Assembly: GCF_004293625.1 (NCBI RefSeq)
Contig: NZ_CP033040.1
Location: 1,736,001-1,800,000, forward strand
DNA length: 64,000 nucleotides
DNA from: Thiomicrorhabdus indica
GTDB taxonomy: Bacteria; Pseudomonadota; Gammaproteobacteria; Thiomicrospirales; Thiomicrospiraceae
Direction of reading: 5' to 3'
Shown here: positions 33,859 to 42,546 of the stretch, piece after piece
Layout of the letters: the number at the start of each line of letters is the position of its first letter
How positions within the stretch are numbered: position 1 is the first letter of the stretch
The notes under the pieces: generated by a model
What the model was told of the DNA's origin: nothing
Database searches by the model: none
Seen by the model: only the letters and a program-made list of their open reading frames with translations
Made by a program: the position numbers and the translations under genes

Positions 33859-35973
33859 CTAAAATAGCTCAGGAAGATGCTCTTCAACCATCATTACACG
33901 GTTTCTACCTGCATCCTTCGCTCTATACAAAGCTTCATCTGCATATTTGTATATTTCTTCTTCAACATAATTATTCAAAGGATCCATCAACATAACACCA
34001 ATTGATACGGTCAAACGCATCCAAGGTGCATTCCCCGAGTGCTCAATCGCTTGATCATAAATGGCTTTACAAACCTCTTCTGCCATAATTTCACCATCTT
34101 TTTGATGCTCCACTTCAAATAAAACAGCGAACTCTTCTCCCCCAAGCCTGAAACAGTAATCTCCTGCCCGCCTAAAGACTTTTTTTAAAACCATCGCCAA
34201 CGTCTTAAGCACTTCGTCTCCAGCCTGATGGCCATATGTATCGTTGTATTTTTTGAAATTATCCGCATCAAGCATCATAAAACACAACCAAAGTCCCTGG
34301 CGCTTAGCTCGCCGAATTTCTTGATGAATATTTTGGTTATAGAATCGACGATTATAAAGTCCGGTCATTTCATCTCGAATAGCAATTTCTTCAAGAGATT
34401 TTTGAGCTGTAATATCGATACTAATTGACACATAGCCGATATGGTTGCCTAAATGGTCGTACTCAGGTGAAATTCTGGTTTCAATCCAATAGTAAGATCC
34501 ATCTTTGCGCAAATTCTTAAGTTCACCTTCCCAAGTTTCTGTTCGTTTAATAATTGTCCATAAGTCAGAAAAAACTTCTGTTGTCATTTCCGGGTGGCGC
34601 ACAATATTGTGACACTGTCCAATCAGCTCTTCCCGACGGTAACCTGAAATCTCACAAAAGAAGTCGCTTACTTCGACAATTTTTCCTGTTAAATCTGTAC
34701 GAGACATAATCAACTGGCGGTTAATCAGTTCAACATAACTAGCAATCTGAAAATCTTTTTTATGCTGCTCCGTGACATCATTAATCGTTCCTACTGAACG
34801 TTTAATCTGCCCCTTCTCATCAAAATCGTGAAATCCTCTCTCCAACATAAATCGTGTCTCACCATTTTTCCTGAGAATACGATGCTTAAACGTATATTCA
34901 CGCCTTTCCTGAATCGATTGAGAGAACTCGTCCATTAAAGCTTGACGTTCATCAAGAGGAACAAAGCTCAGAAAGGTTTTATAGGTTATTTGAAAACTTT
35001 GAGGCAATTCACCAAGGATCCGAAACACCTCATCCGACCAAATCAACTTCTTTGAAGGCCACTCCAAAATCCAATGCCCTACACTTGCAATCTTCTGAGC
35101 TTGCTCAAAACTCCTGGAAAGCGTGTTCAGCTTGTCAGATTTTTCCTGCAATAAACGGTTCGTTTTTTGAAGTTTATTTTCAGTATTCCTGAGACTTGTC
35201 ACATCAGTGAACGTTGAAATCACTGCCGCAGACTGCAGCCCTTCATTTTTAAGTGGTAACGAATTAATTTGAATCCAACTAATTGAATTATCTGGTTTAT
35301 AAACACCCATTTCTTGTTTGTAAACAGGCTGTCCCGTTTTTAAAACCTTGGTTGAAGGATGTTCTTCACTTGGATAATCCGAACCATCACGGTGAATTGT
35401 TTTCCAGCTTGGATCTAAGAGAGGTTTATCAACCAATTCAGACAGAGATAACCCAAGTATCTCCTGTGATGCAGGATTCGCCTCAAGAACTTCCCCCTTG
35501 GAATTTTTCACAAGAAGACCGTCGTTTATGGATGAACTAATGATTTCAAGCTCTTTCTTCTTGCTTTTCAGAGAATATTCCAGCTGTTCGAGCTGAGTTA
35601 CATCTTGATGAAAACCAACATAAAGCCTCAAACGGTCTTTTTCATCAAACACGGGAGTCAGGCTGAGTTGAACTTTGTAAGCTTGCGAATTCTTGGTGTA
35701 ATTAGTTAATGTAACTTGGCAAGACTGTTTGTTTTGAATGGCATTGCGCATCTTTTCAACAGCAGAAGACTCTGTATCCATTCCATGCAAAAAACGACAG
35801 TTTTTTCCTCTCACCTCGTCTAAAGCATAGCCGGTGATTTCACAAAAAACCTGATTGACATAAATAAGCGGCATATCGACTTGCGTCGCGTCAGCAATTG
35901 AAATCGCATAACCAGCTTCGGTCATCGCATCAATAAGATTTTCTGCCGTTAAAAGATCATTTAATAAAGGCAT
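33859..35973 (-). CDS. Multi-PAS diguanylate cyclase with LOV-like N-terminal domain
   Basis: A 704-residue soluble protein with four PAS-type domains (about 15-130, 140-255, 290-400, 405-520) and a C-terminal GGDEF domain (about 535-700). The active site is FRLGGEEFAVLFE and the entry motif DEMTGLYNRRF, so it should make c-di-GMP. The first domain carries GKNCRFLHG with the cysteine at residue 59, matching the LOV photoreceptor core GXNCRFLQ, and NYTKNSQAYKV and GFHQDVT in the later strands. Two flavin-contacting positions, the second Asn and the Gln, are changed. There is no inhibitory RxxD motif directly before GGEEF. Confidence 0.88.
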   Translation of the reverse strand: MPLLNDLLTAENLIDAMTEAGYAISIADATQVDMPLIYVNQVFCEITGYALDEVRGKNCRFLHGMDTESSAVEKMRNAIQNKQSCQVTLTNYTKNSQAYKVQLSLTPVFDEKDRLRLYVGFHQDVTQLEQLEYSLKSKKKELEIISSSINDGLLVKNSKGEVLEANPASQEILGLSLSELVDKPLLDPSWKTIHRDGSDYPSEEHPSTKVLKTGQPVYKQEMGVYKPDNSISWIQINSLPLKNEGLQSAAVISTFTDVTSLRNTENKLQKTNRLLQEKSDKLNTLSRSFEQAQKIASVGHWILEWPSKKLIWSDEVFRILGELPQSFQITYKTFLSFVPLDERQALMDEFSQSIQERREYTFKHRILRKNGETRFMLERGFHDFDEKGQIKRSVGTINDVTEQHKKDFQIASYVELINRQLIMSRTDLTGKIVEVSDFFCEISGYRREELIGQCHNIVRHPEMTTEVFSDLWTIIKRTETWEGELKNLRKDGSYYWIETRISPEYDHLGNHIGYVSISIDITAQKSLEEIAIRDEMTGLYNRRFYNQNIHQEIRRAKRQGLWLCFMMLDADNFKKYNDTYGHQAGDEVLKTLAMVLKKVFRRAGDYCFRLGGEEFAVLFEVEHQKDGEIMAEEVCKAIYDQAIEHSGNAPWMRLTVSIGVMLMDPLNNYVEEEIYKYADEALYRAKDAGRNRVMMVEEHLPELF

Positions 35974-36093
35974 TTCGTCCTCAGCGTGCTAAAAGGCTTT
36001 ATGGAATCACTTTTCATTAAAGAAATTTCGAAAACAAGAGTTCTACATCATTTATTCAGCAGAAGAAGTAACTGGGAGAAGACATAAAGAAAA

Positions 36094-36170
36094 TGGTCGG
36101 AGTAGAGGGATTTGAACCCCCGACCACCTGTACCCAAAACAGGTGCGCTACCAGGCTGCGCTATACTCCG
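36094..36170 (-). tRNA. tRNA-Pro (TGG), copy 1
   Basis: A 77-nucleotide tRNA with CCA encoded. The anticodon loop TTTTGGG gives anticodon TGG. Acceptor ends CGGAGTA and TACTCCG pair. It is identical to the copy at 36474-36550. A terminator-like hairpin (36200-36224) separates it from the three tRNA genes upstream. Confidence 0.97.
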
Positions 36171-36199
36171 AAATAGATTTCAAACCACACGGTTCTAAT

Positions 36200-36224
36200 A
36201 AAAAAGCCTTGAGAGAATCAAGGC
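36200..36224 (-). terminator. Rho-independent terminator inside the tRNA cluster
   Basis: On the minus strand GCCTTGA and TCAAGGC (36224-36218, 36212-36206) form a perfect 7-bp stem with a five-base loop, followed by six T (36205-36200). It lies after tRNA-His and before the last tRNA-Pro, which would therefore depend on read-through or its own promoter. Confidence 0.75.
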
Positions 36225-36233
36225 CTTAGAATA

Positions 36234-36310
36234 TGGGGCGATTGACGGGGATCGAACCCGCGACAACAGGAATCACAATCCTGGGCTCTACCAACTGAGC
36301 TACAACCGCC
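36234..36310 (-). tRNA. tRNA-His (GTG)
   Basis: A 77-nucleotide tRNA with CCA encoded. The anticodon loop TTGTGAT gives GTG. The acceptor stem has eight pairs (GGCGGTTG with CAATCGCC), including the extra G-1:C73 pair that is diagnostic for tRNA-His. Confidence 0.98.
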
Positions 36311-36341
36311 ATAATAAAAATTTTGTGACACACCATTTAAA

Positions 36342-36418
36342 TGGCACGCCCAGTAGGATTCGAACCCACAACCCTCGCCTTAGAAGGGCGATGCACTATC
36401 CAGTTGTGCTATGGGCGC
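36342..36418 (-). tRNA. tRNA-Arg (TCT)
   Basis: A 77-nucleotide tRNA with CCA encoded. The anticodon loop CTTCTAA gives TCT, reading AGA/AGG codons as E. coli ArgU does. The sequence begins GCGCCCATAGC and has the normal TTCGAAT T loop. Confidence 0.97.
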
Positions 36419-36473
36419 ATAATTGAACCACATACTATCTTGATCTTTTATTCGAATCTTAAAAAGACTTGAA

Positions 36474-36550
36474 TGGTCGGAGTAGAGGGATTTGAACCCC
36501 CGACCACCTGTACCCAAAACAGGTGCGCTACCAGGCTGCGCTATACTCCG
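36474..36550 (-). tRNA. tRNA-Pro (TGG), copy 2
   Basis: First gene of the tRNA operon, read leftward. It is identical over all 77 bases to the copy at 36094-36170, while the flanks differ, so the duplication is confined to the tRNA itself. Confidence 0.97.
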
Positions 36551-36568
36551 CTGCTCAAGATGGGGCGT

Positions 36569-36597
36569 ATTTTATAGACGGCTCTATAAGCTGTCAA
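36569..36597 (-). promoter_or_regulatory. Strong sigma-70 promoter of the tRNA operon
   Basis: On the minus strand TTGACA (36597-36592), a 17-base spacer and TAAAAT (36574-36569) are followed by the GC-rich stretch CGCCCC. That is a discriminator typical of stringently controlled stable-RNA promoters. It stands about 19 bases before the first tRNA. Confidence 0.85.
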
Positions 36598-36618
36598 CTG
36601 GGAATTTCAAAATTTGTC

Positions 36619-36648
36619 ATTAATTTTGACCGGCCGGTCAAAATTAAT
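36619..36648. repeat. Perfect 30-bp palindrome centred on an ACCGGCCGGT copy
   Basis: The decamer at 36629 is extended on both sides without mismatch: ATTAATTTTG on the left and CAAAATTAAT on the right. It lies between the end of the lytic transglycosylase gene and the tRNA promoter. As RNA it would form a 13-15-bp hairpin with A and T tracts, so it could end transcription in either direction. Confidence 0.85.
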
Positions 36649-36669
36649 ATTTAAACCCTCTTCTAAAAA

Positions 36670-37278
36670 CTAACGGCAAGTTTGATATTGCTTCATAAAT
36701 TTGACGGCACGTTTCTGAACAACGCGAGCCGTTCGCATTAACCATGGCTTTTTGGTATAAGTTCTTCGATTATAGCCACCATGACCTTCATGATAAGCTA
36801 AATAAATTTGATAGGCATTTCGTTTCGATACATTACTACGAACTGCTGATTGATGGTTGTACCAGCCGATAAAATCCAAGGCATCATAAATATCATCTCT
36901 ATCAGCCCAGGAATTTCCAGTTTTCCGCTTATATTCTTCCCAAGTTCCATCCACTGCTTGTGCATAGCCATATGCGGACGTTGGACGGCCTGTTGGAATA
37001 AATAAAAAATAGTCCATATCAGGACGCGCATTATGCTGAAAAGTCGATTCCTGATAAACAATAGCAAGTAGCGTCCACGGTGGCGTTCCCCATTTTCTGT
37101 AAGACTTTTCTGCGGCTTCTCGCCAATCGGAATCATGTGCGAAAATTTCACAGATATTGTCCATAGAGCTTTTCGGGACAGGGCTTGATGAACAACTGAC
37201 AAGAAAAAGGCTCGCAATAAGTAACAGCATAAAATGCAGCATTCGTTTCCAATTTACTAGGATCTGTTGACACTTCAT
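36670..37278 (-). CDS. Lytic transglycosylase-like lipoprotein
   Basis: A 202-residue exported protein. A signal sequence ends in the lipobox SLFLVSC (about residue 29). The SLT-like domain shows LLAIVYQESTF, with the probable catalytic glutamate, SAYGYAQAVDGTWEEYKRKTG and YLAYHEGHGGY, as in the SLT_3 type of transglycosylase. It would cleave peptidoglycan strands at the outer membrane. ATG 37278 has AGGA eight bases upstream. It follows the phosphatase gene after 9 bases. Confidence 0.82.
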   Translation of the reverse strand: MKCQQILVNWKRMLHFMLLLIASLFLVSCSSSPVPKSSMDNICEIFAHDSDWREAAEKSYRKWGTPPWTLLAIVYQESTFQHNARPDMDYFLFIPTGRPTSAYGYAQAVDGTWEEYKRKTGNSWADRDDIYDALDFIGWYNHQSAVRSNVSKRNAYQIYLAYHEGHGGYNRRTYTKKPWLMRTARVVQKRAVKFMKQYQTCR

Positions 37279-37287
37279 AATTCAATC

Positions 37288-37761
37288 CTAAAGACTTTGC
37301 AGAAATTCTCTCTGCAAATCACAAACAGGTACTTGATCGCTACGTTTTTCAGAAGCTAAATTGACTGCATCAGTTAACTTATAACCACTTTTAACCATCA
37401 CGCTAATCGCCAGCGTACCAGCTCGGCCTCGACCACCATGACAATGAAAACTGTAATAAGCCCCATTAAGAATAATAGGGAGATGTTCATCCATAAAAGC
37501 TTCAAACGCTTTTCTGTCTGGAACATCCATGTCTTTAATTGGAAACGAGATGAATTCAATGCCTTCTTCAGCAGCAAAACTTGCTTCTTGTTGCAGCTGT
37601 AAAGCTTCAACTTCCTGAGCTCTTAAAAGACTGACAATATGTGAAATGCCCTCTTTTGAATAATCGTCCATTGCTTGAGCAAGATTATCAGAATCCGGTT
37701 TGGGCATAATCGCAATTTTGCCTTTACCAATAGAACAAATTGGATAAATTTGCGTGGTCAC
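37288..37761 (-). CDS. Dual-specificity/tyrosine protein phosphatase-like protein
   Basis: A 157-residue protein with the cysteine-phosphatase P-loop HCHGGRGRAG and an upstream general-acid-like aspartate in FPIKDMDVPD. The fold fits the CDKN3-like/DSP group. GTG 37761 has a well-placed AAAGGA; a TTG 17 codons further upstream lacks one. Substrate unknown. It is close to, and probably co-transcribed with, the transglycosylase gene. Confidence 0.8.
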   Translation of the reverse strand: MTTQIYPICSIGKGKIAIMPKPDSDNLAQAMDDYSKEGISHIVSLLRAQEVEALQLQQEASFAAEEGIEFISFPIKDMDVPDRKAFEAFMDEHLPIILNGAYYSFHCHGGRGRAGTLAISVMVKSGYKLTDAVNLASEKRSDQVPVCDLQREFLQSL

Positions 37762-37837
37762 TTTTATTCCTTTGTAGTTTGCGCAGAGTTTTTCAGGATA
37801 AATAAACTTCAAAAACCATTATCGATTTAAGATATTT

Positions 37838-39661
37838 TTATCGATATAAGGTGTGATATGTTCCACCCTGCTCCATCAACTCTTCATGACTTCCCGATTC
37901 AATGATGTGCCCATCTTCAAACACCATAATTCGGTCAGCTTGACGTATCGAACTCAAGCGATGTGCAACAATCAAGGTCGTTCTACCCGCCAAAAATGGC
38001 GCTAAATCCTCGTATAACTGACGCTCTGTTTGCATATCTAACGCAGAAGTCGCTTCATCCATGATCACAACTTTTGGATCTTGCAAAATCATACGGGCAA
38101 TGGCTAAGCGCTGACGCTGTCCCCCAGAAAGTTTAATACCATTTCGTCCGACTTCAGTCTCCAAACCTTGTTCTAAGTTTTCAATTGCTTCTTTCATTTG
38201 GGCCATTTCCAATGCCGACCAAAGCTGTTCGTCGGTTAAATCCCGTCCAAGTGTTAGGTTAAAACGAATCGACTGATTAAATAGCATCGGCGTTTGTAAT
38301 ACGGTTGCAACATGTTCTCGCACAGTTTCCTGACCAACCTTCTCAATCGGCTCTCCACCATAAAAAACCTGCCCCGATTTTGCCTCATAAAAACCTAATA
38401 GAATTTGCACTAAAGTCGTTTTACCACCACCGCTAGCTCCAACCAAAGCTAGTTTCTCACCCGGTTTAATTTCAAAATTCAAATGGTCAAGCACATTTAC
38501 AGACTTTCCCGGATAGTTAAAACAGATATCTTTAACGCTCACCGAAGTCGCTTCAGAACGAGTAAAAGGATTCACACTTGATGGATTTGTTGGCTCCTGC
38601 TTTAAATCCAAAACTTCGTTAATTCTTTGCAGTGCACCACTTCCAGCACTGTAGCCATATTGAATTGCAAGAATTTCTTGCACAGGCCCCATCATGTACC
38701 AAAGATAGCCAAAGACAGCAATCATTTGCCCGATGGTCAAATCGGAAAACACCACCATTAACATGCCCATCGCACGGAAAATATCAAACCCTACAAGGAA
38801 AATCGTAAAAGAGAAACGGCTGGCGGCGTCGGACTTCCAAGTAAATGCCTCTGAGTGGCTTTTGATGTTATAGGCTGAACCGCGGACTCGTTCAAAGAAA
38901 CTTCTGTCTTGATTCGCCGCACGGACTTGCTGCAGAGCATCAAGCGTTTCAGTCAACGATTGTTGAAACACATCAACCGCTGAGTTTTCGGCTTTTTTCA
39001 GAACTTTGACTTTTTTCCCCATCTTCATAGTGAAGAAAATTACCAATGGATTCAAAAAGATAATAAACAATGCTAACTGCCAATTGAGCCAAAACAGTAC
39101 GGCACTCACACCAATCAACGAAAACACTGCAATAATGAGTTTACTGACAGTGGTTCCCAAAAAACTGTCAATGGTATTGACGTCATTCATCATAGTCGCA
39201 GTCACGCTACCGGAACCCAAGGTTTCGTACTGCGCCATAGAAACACCGCGAACTCGGTTTAACAAATCATTGCGGATTTTATAAGTCACATCTTTGGCAA
39301 TAACCGTAAATTGCTGCATTTGCCACACACCTAACCCTAAACCGATGAGGCGTAAGAGAATAGTGACAATCGTAATGGCAACGATGTAGTAGAACGCGGC
39401 GTGCCATTCGGCCGGAAGTATTTGATTAAGACCACCTACAACCCAGCCAGGCTGGTTAAGCAATACCTCATCGACCAGAATCGGTAATAGTAATGGAAGG
39501 GGAACGGTCGCTAGCATCGCAAAAAACGCAATGATATGCGCTTTCACTAACTGCGGCTTATGTTGCAACGTCAATTCATAAATTCGCCGCCACGTGTATG
39601 AACGCTCGGACGTAGCAGTCACTTTAACCTTTTTCGGGGCTTCCATTCCCATTCCACGCAT
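37838..39661 (-). CDS. ABC exporter, fused membrane and ATPase domains (MsbA-like)
   Basis: A 607-residue half-transporter. Six membrane segments occupy about 40-320. The ATPase domain has Walker A LVGASGGGKTTL, signature LSGGQRQR, Walker B VVIMDEATSALD and the H-loop VAHRLSS. The family exports lipids, drugs or peptides as a homodimer. It lies 21 bases after tatD's neighbour region and on the same strand as the tatD-holB-tmk genes, but the substrate cannot be read from the sequence. Confidence 0.92.
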   Translation of the reverse strand: MRGMGMEAPKKVKVTATSERSYTWRRIYELTLQHKPQLVKAHIIAFFAMLATVPLPLLLPILVDEVLLNQPGWVVGGLNQILPAEWHAAFYYIVAITIVTILLRLIGLGLGVWQMQQFTVIAKDVTYKIRNDLLNRVRGVSMAQYETLGSGSVTATMMNDVNTIDSFLGTTVSKLIIAVFSLIGVSAVLFWLNWQLALFIIFLNPLVIFFTMKMGKKVKVLKKAENSAVDVFQQSLTETLDALQQVRAANQDRSFFERVRGSAYNIKSHSEAFTWKSDAASRFSFTIFLVGFDIFRAMGMLMVVFSDLTIGQMIAVFGYLWYMMGPVQEILAIQYGYSAGSGALQRINEVLDLKQEPTNPSSVNPFTRSEATSVSVKDICFNYPGKSVNVLDHLNFEIKPGEKLALVGASGGGKTTLVQILLGFYEAKSGQVFYGGEPIEKVGQETVREHVATVLQTPMLFNQSIRFNLTLGRDLTDEQLWSALEMAQMKEAIENLEQGLETEVGRNGIKLSGGQRQRLAIARMILQDPKVVIMDEATSALDMQTERQLYEDLAPFLAGRTTLIVAHRLSSIRQADRIMVFEDGHIIESGSHEELMEQGGTYHTLYR

Positions 39662-39682
39662 AATGTTTTACCTTTGTAGGGA

Positions 39683-40465
39683 TTAAATGCTATTCAACTG
39701 AAATAAACGTTTGAAATTTTCAGTGGTAGCATCTGAAACTGCTTGCACCGAAGTATCGCGCAAACGTGCGATCTCCTCTACGACATATCGAGTATAGCCA
39801 GGTTGATTGGTTTTCCCTCGGTATGGCATAGGTGCAAGATAAGGAGAATCAGTTTCAACCAAAATCTTGTCTAGAGGAACTTGCTTGGCGACTTCCTTCA
39901 GCTCTTTTGCATTCTTAAACGTCACAATGCCAGAAAAAGAGATGTAGAAATTCAAATCCATTGCTTGTTGTGCCGTATCCATATCTTCAACAAAACAATG
40001 CATAATTCCCCCCACTTCTTCCGCGCCTTCTTCCGTTAAAATTTGCATACAATCAGGAGTGGAATTTCGAGTATGAATCACAATAGGTTTATTAAGTTGC
40101 TTGGCAATGCGGATCTGCTGGCGGAACCGCTCGTGCTGCCACTCCATACTTTCCTGTTCAGCATCAAAATGGAAGTAATCCAGACCAATTTCTCCAATCG
40201 CCAAAACTTTTGGATGCGATGCAGCGTTTAAAAGCGCTTCATCTGTTGTGGTCACCTCTTTCGGTTCACAAGGATGAATACCGATTGCCGCATAGACTTC
40301 TTCGTACTGATCAGCAATTGAGAGTACTTCTTGCCATTTGTCAGGACCAATGGCAATACACATCATGCGTTCCACACCCAGTTCACGAGCATTTGCAATT
40401 AGCTCTTCAATATTACTTAGCTCTTCGGGCATAATATTTAAATGACAATGTGAATCGATAATCAT
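39683..40465 (-). CDS. tatD: TatD-family metal-dependent hydrolase/DNase
   Basis: A 260-residue TIM-barrel hydrolase, YcfH type. Metal motifs are DSHCHLNI at the N-terminus, the glutamate in IGEIGLDYF, HTRNS, MHCFVED and ETDSPYLAP. ATG 40465 with AAGG upstream puts the metal motif at the very N-terminus as in the family; an upstream in-frame ATG would add 28 unrelated residues. Its place after holB is the same as in E. coli. Confidence 0.92.
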   Translation of the reverse strand: MIIDSHCHLNIMPEELSNIEELIANARELGVERMMCIAIGPDKWQEVLSIADQYEEVYAAIGIHPCEPKEVTTTDEALLNAASHPKVLAIGEIGLDYFHFDAEQESMEWQHERFRQQIRIAKQLNKPIVIHTRNSTPDCMQILTEEGAEEVGGIMHCFVEDMDTAQQAMDLNFYISFSGIVTFKNAKELKEVAKQVPLDKILVETDSPYLAPMPYRGKTNQPGYTRYVVEEIARLRDTSVQAVSDATTENFKRLFQLNSI

Positions 40466-40601
40466 AGGTTTACCTTTTAAATAAATGTACACACCCTTGA
40501 TGCATGTTTTAGCAACGACTAAAACCCGTCCATGATGAATTAGACCCAATAAGTTTTAAGCGTCTCGTCTCGTATCAAGGTTTCTCAGAAAATTCGATGT
40601 T

Positions 40602-41687
40602 TTAAAAAATCCCACGGTTTAAGTTTGACTGAAAGGCACTTTTAGAGGGAATTTGACCAAATGAGTTTGAACCTTCCTGCTGAATTAAATCAATCCATTC
40701 CATCAGCAAATTTTCAAACACCAATTCTTTGTTTGCATTGGACTGCCAATCGTTTTTAGCAAGACTAACGGATTGTTGAAAACCCAACCAAGCCTGCATT
40801 TGCCGTTGTGCATTTAAAACATCACCGGCCGGTATTGTTTGCAAACCATAACCCAGTTTTCGAATTTTAGCTAAAACCCAAGCGTAAAAATAATCAAAAA
40901 CGACTTCTGGTTGAGACCATTTCATCCATTCACTGACCACTTTGGAGAGGTTTTTTTGGCCATTGGCCATGGCATTAATCGCTTGTTGCCATTCCCGTTC
41001 TTCCTTAAAACGCCCTTGAACAATCCAATCATACGCAGAAACCGGAGCACTCCATTTCAAGCGCAATGCCTTTTTTATCATGGCCTCGTCATGCTGAGGT
41101 AAAAGTGATTGTAACCATGCCACAGAATCATTCAGACTCGGTTGAGGAACCATGACTTTTTGGCAACGACTGCGAATCGTTGCTGGTAATGAGGCCGACT
41201 GAGCAGAAGTTAATAAAAACAGTGTGTTTGCCCCTGGTTCTTCAAGTGACTTTAGCAAAGCATTGAATGCAGAGATGCTTAAACGTTCAACCTCTTGAAT
41301 CCAAATCACCTTATAACCGCCTTGGTGCGCAGTTTGATTTTGCTTCTCGATTAATTCACGGATTTGGGCAATTGAAATCTCTTTTTTATCTTCAAGACAT
41401 TTGACATGATAAAAGTCAGGATGTTGATTTTGAGCAAACAGATGACACCCTGAACATTGACCGCAAGCAATTAATCCTTGCTCTGAAGTTATCGGTGATT
41501 GGCACAGTTGCAATTGAGCCGCTTGACGAACCAATACTTCCACCGCTAAACCTTTAACGGCTTTAATTAGATACGCATGCCCCAAGCGATTTTGAGCACG
41601 ATGCTCACACCACTCGTGCCAAGCGGTTCTTAACCAAGGAACTTGCGAGCAGTCGAGTTTCTGAAGCAAGTTTTGTACATTATCCAC
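40602..41687 (-). CDS. holB: DNA polymerase III delta' subunit
   Basis: Clamp-loader subunit of the replicative polymerase, about 361 residues. The N-terminal AAA-like domain has LGHAYLIKAV in place of an active P-loop, the zinc-binding CGQCSGCHLF, and LSISAFNALLKSLEEPGANTLFLL followed by IRSRCQ. A GTG at 41687 fits the AGGAG site; a GTG at 41693 overlaps it. Palindrome copy at 40824 encodes Ile-Pro-Ala-Gly in the less conserved C-terminal domain. Confidence 0.93.
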   Translation of the reverse strand: MDNVQNLLQKLDCSQVPWLRTAWHEWCEHRAQNRLGHAYLIKAVKGLAVEVLVRQAAQLQLCQSPITSEQGLIACGQCSGCHLFAQNQHPDFYHVKCLEDKKEISIAQIRELIEKQNQTAHQGGYKVIWIQEVERLSISAFNALLKSLEEPGANTLFLLTSAQSASLPATIRSRCQKVMVPQPSLNDSVAWLQSLLPQHDEAMIKKALRLKWSAPVSAYDWIVQGRFKEEREWQQAINAMANGQKNLSKVVSEWMKWSQPEVVFDYFYAWVLAKIRKLGYGLQTIPAGDVLNAQRQMQAWLGFQQSVSLAKNDWQSNANKELVFENLLMEWIDLIQQEGSNSFGQIPSKSAFQSNLNRGIF

Positions 41688-41826
41688 ATTCACTCCTAAC
41701 TTCTCCGATAGGTGCTAGCAAAAATTCGCAAGCCACGAGTGGCTAACGCAAAACCTTCAAGTAAGGTCTCTACTGGGCTCAAAAAACATTGGTAATTGTC
41801 TTTTACCGACGACGTAAGTAAATCTA

Positions 41827-42447
41827 TCAAAGCGCTGCCAAGGCTTTCACTAATTGCGCTTGCACATTATCCAAGGTCTGAGAGGCATCAATCACCGCAT
41901 AGCGTTCCGGTGCAAGTTCTGCTCGATGCAAATAGGCATTGCGAACGGTTTCAAAAAAAGCTTTTTGTTCATCTTCGAAACGGTCACCGTCTCCACCTCG
42001 ACTTTTCACACGTTGCATACCTATCTCAACGGGTAAATCCAGTACAAAGGTGCAATCTGGCTGAAAGCCTTGTTGCACCCAATTTTCAATTTCTGCAATG
42101 CGTTCAAAGCCCATACCGCGAGCAGCTCCCTGATACGCATAAGAAGCATCGGTGAATCTGTCAGAGATTACCCACTTACCTTGTTCAAGTGCCGGAAGAA
42201 TTTTTTCTCGGATATGCTGAGCACGAGCGGCAAACATTAACAATAATTCTGTATCTTCGTGCATGGCCGTATTGGCCTTATTGAGCAAAATCTTACGAAT
42301 TTGTTCACCAATTTCAGTTCCACCTGGCTCGCGAGTTACAAGCACATCAATGCCTTTGGATTGTAAATAGTCGGAAATAAACGCGATATTTGTCGATTTT
42401 CCAGCTCCCTCACTTCCTTCAAGGGTAATAAATTTGCCATTAGACAT
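41827..42447 (-). CDS. tmk: Thymidylate kinase
   Basis: Phosphorylates dTMP to dTDP. The 206-residue protein has the P-loop LEGSEGAGKST, the substrate motif TREPGGTEIGE, SDRFTDASYAYQGAARG and the lid segment RGGDGDRFE. ATG 42447 is preceded by GGAG at good spacing. The 139 bases between it and holB hold only a 6-bp hairpin (41731-41744) and no gene; a pilZ gene seen near here in some relatives is absent. Confidence 0.95.
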   Translation of the reverse strand: MSNGKFITLEGSEGAGKSTNIAFISDYLQSKGIDVLVTREPGGTEIGEQIRKILLNKANTAMHEDTELLLMFAARAQHIREKILPALEQGKWVISDRFTDASYAYQGAARGMGFERIAEIENWVQQGFQPDCTFVLDLPVEIGMQRVKSRGGDGDRFEDEQKAFFETVRNAYLHRAELAPERYAVIDASQTLDNVQAQLVKALAAL

Positions 42448-42546
42448 AGTGCTTTTCTCCATAATGGAAAACCATAGATGACACTAAAGAACGCAAAGAT
42501 AGAATGAACAATTTAGCAATTCATTAGTGAAGTTAAGACTTACAAA

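Noticed and set aside
41688-41826. A missing pilZ gene between holB and tmk
   Set aside because: The 139 bases have no open frame of useful length and only one small hairpin.
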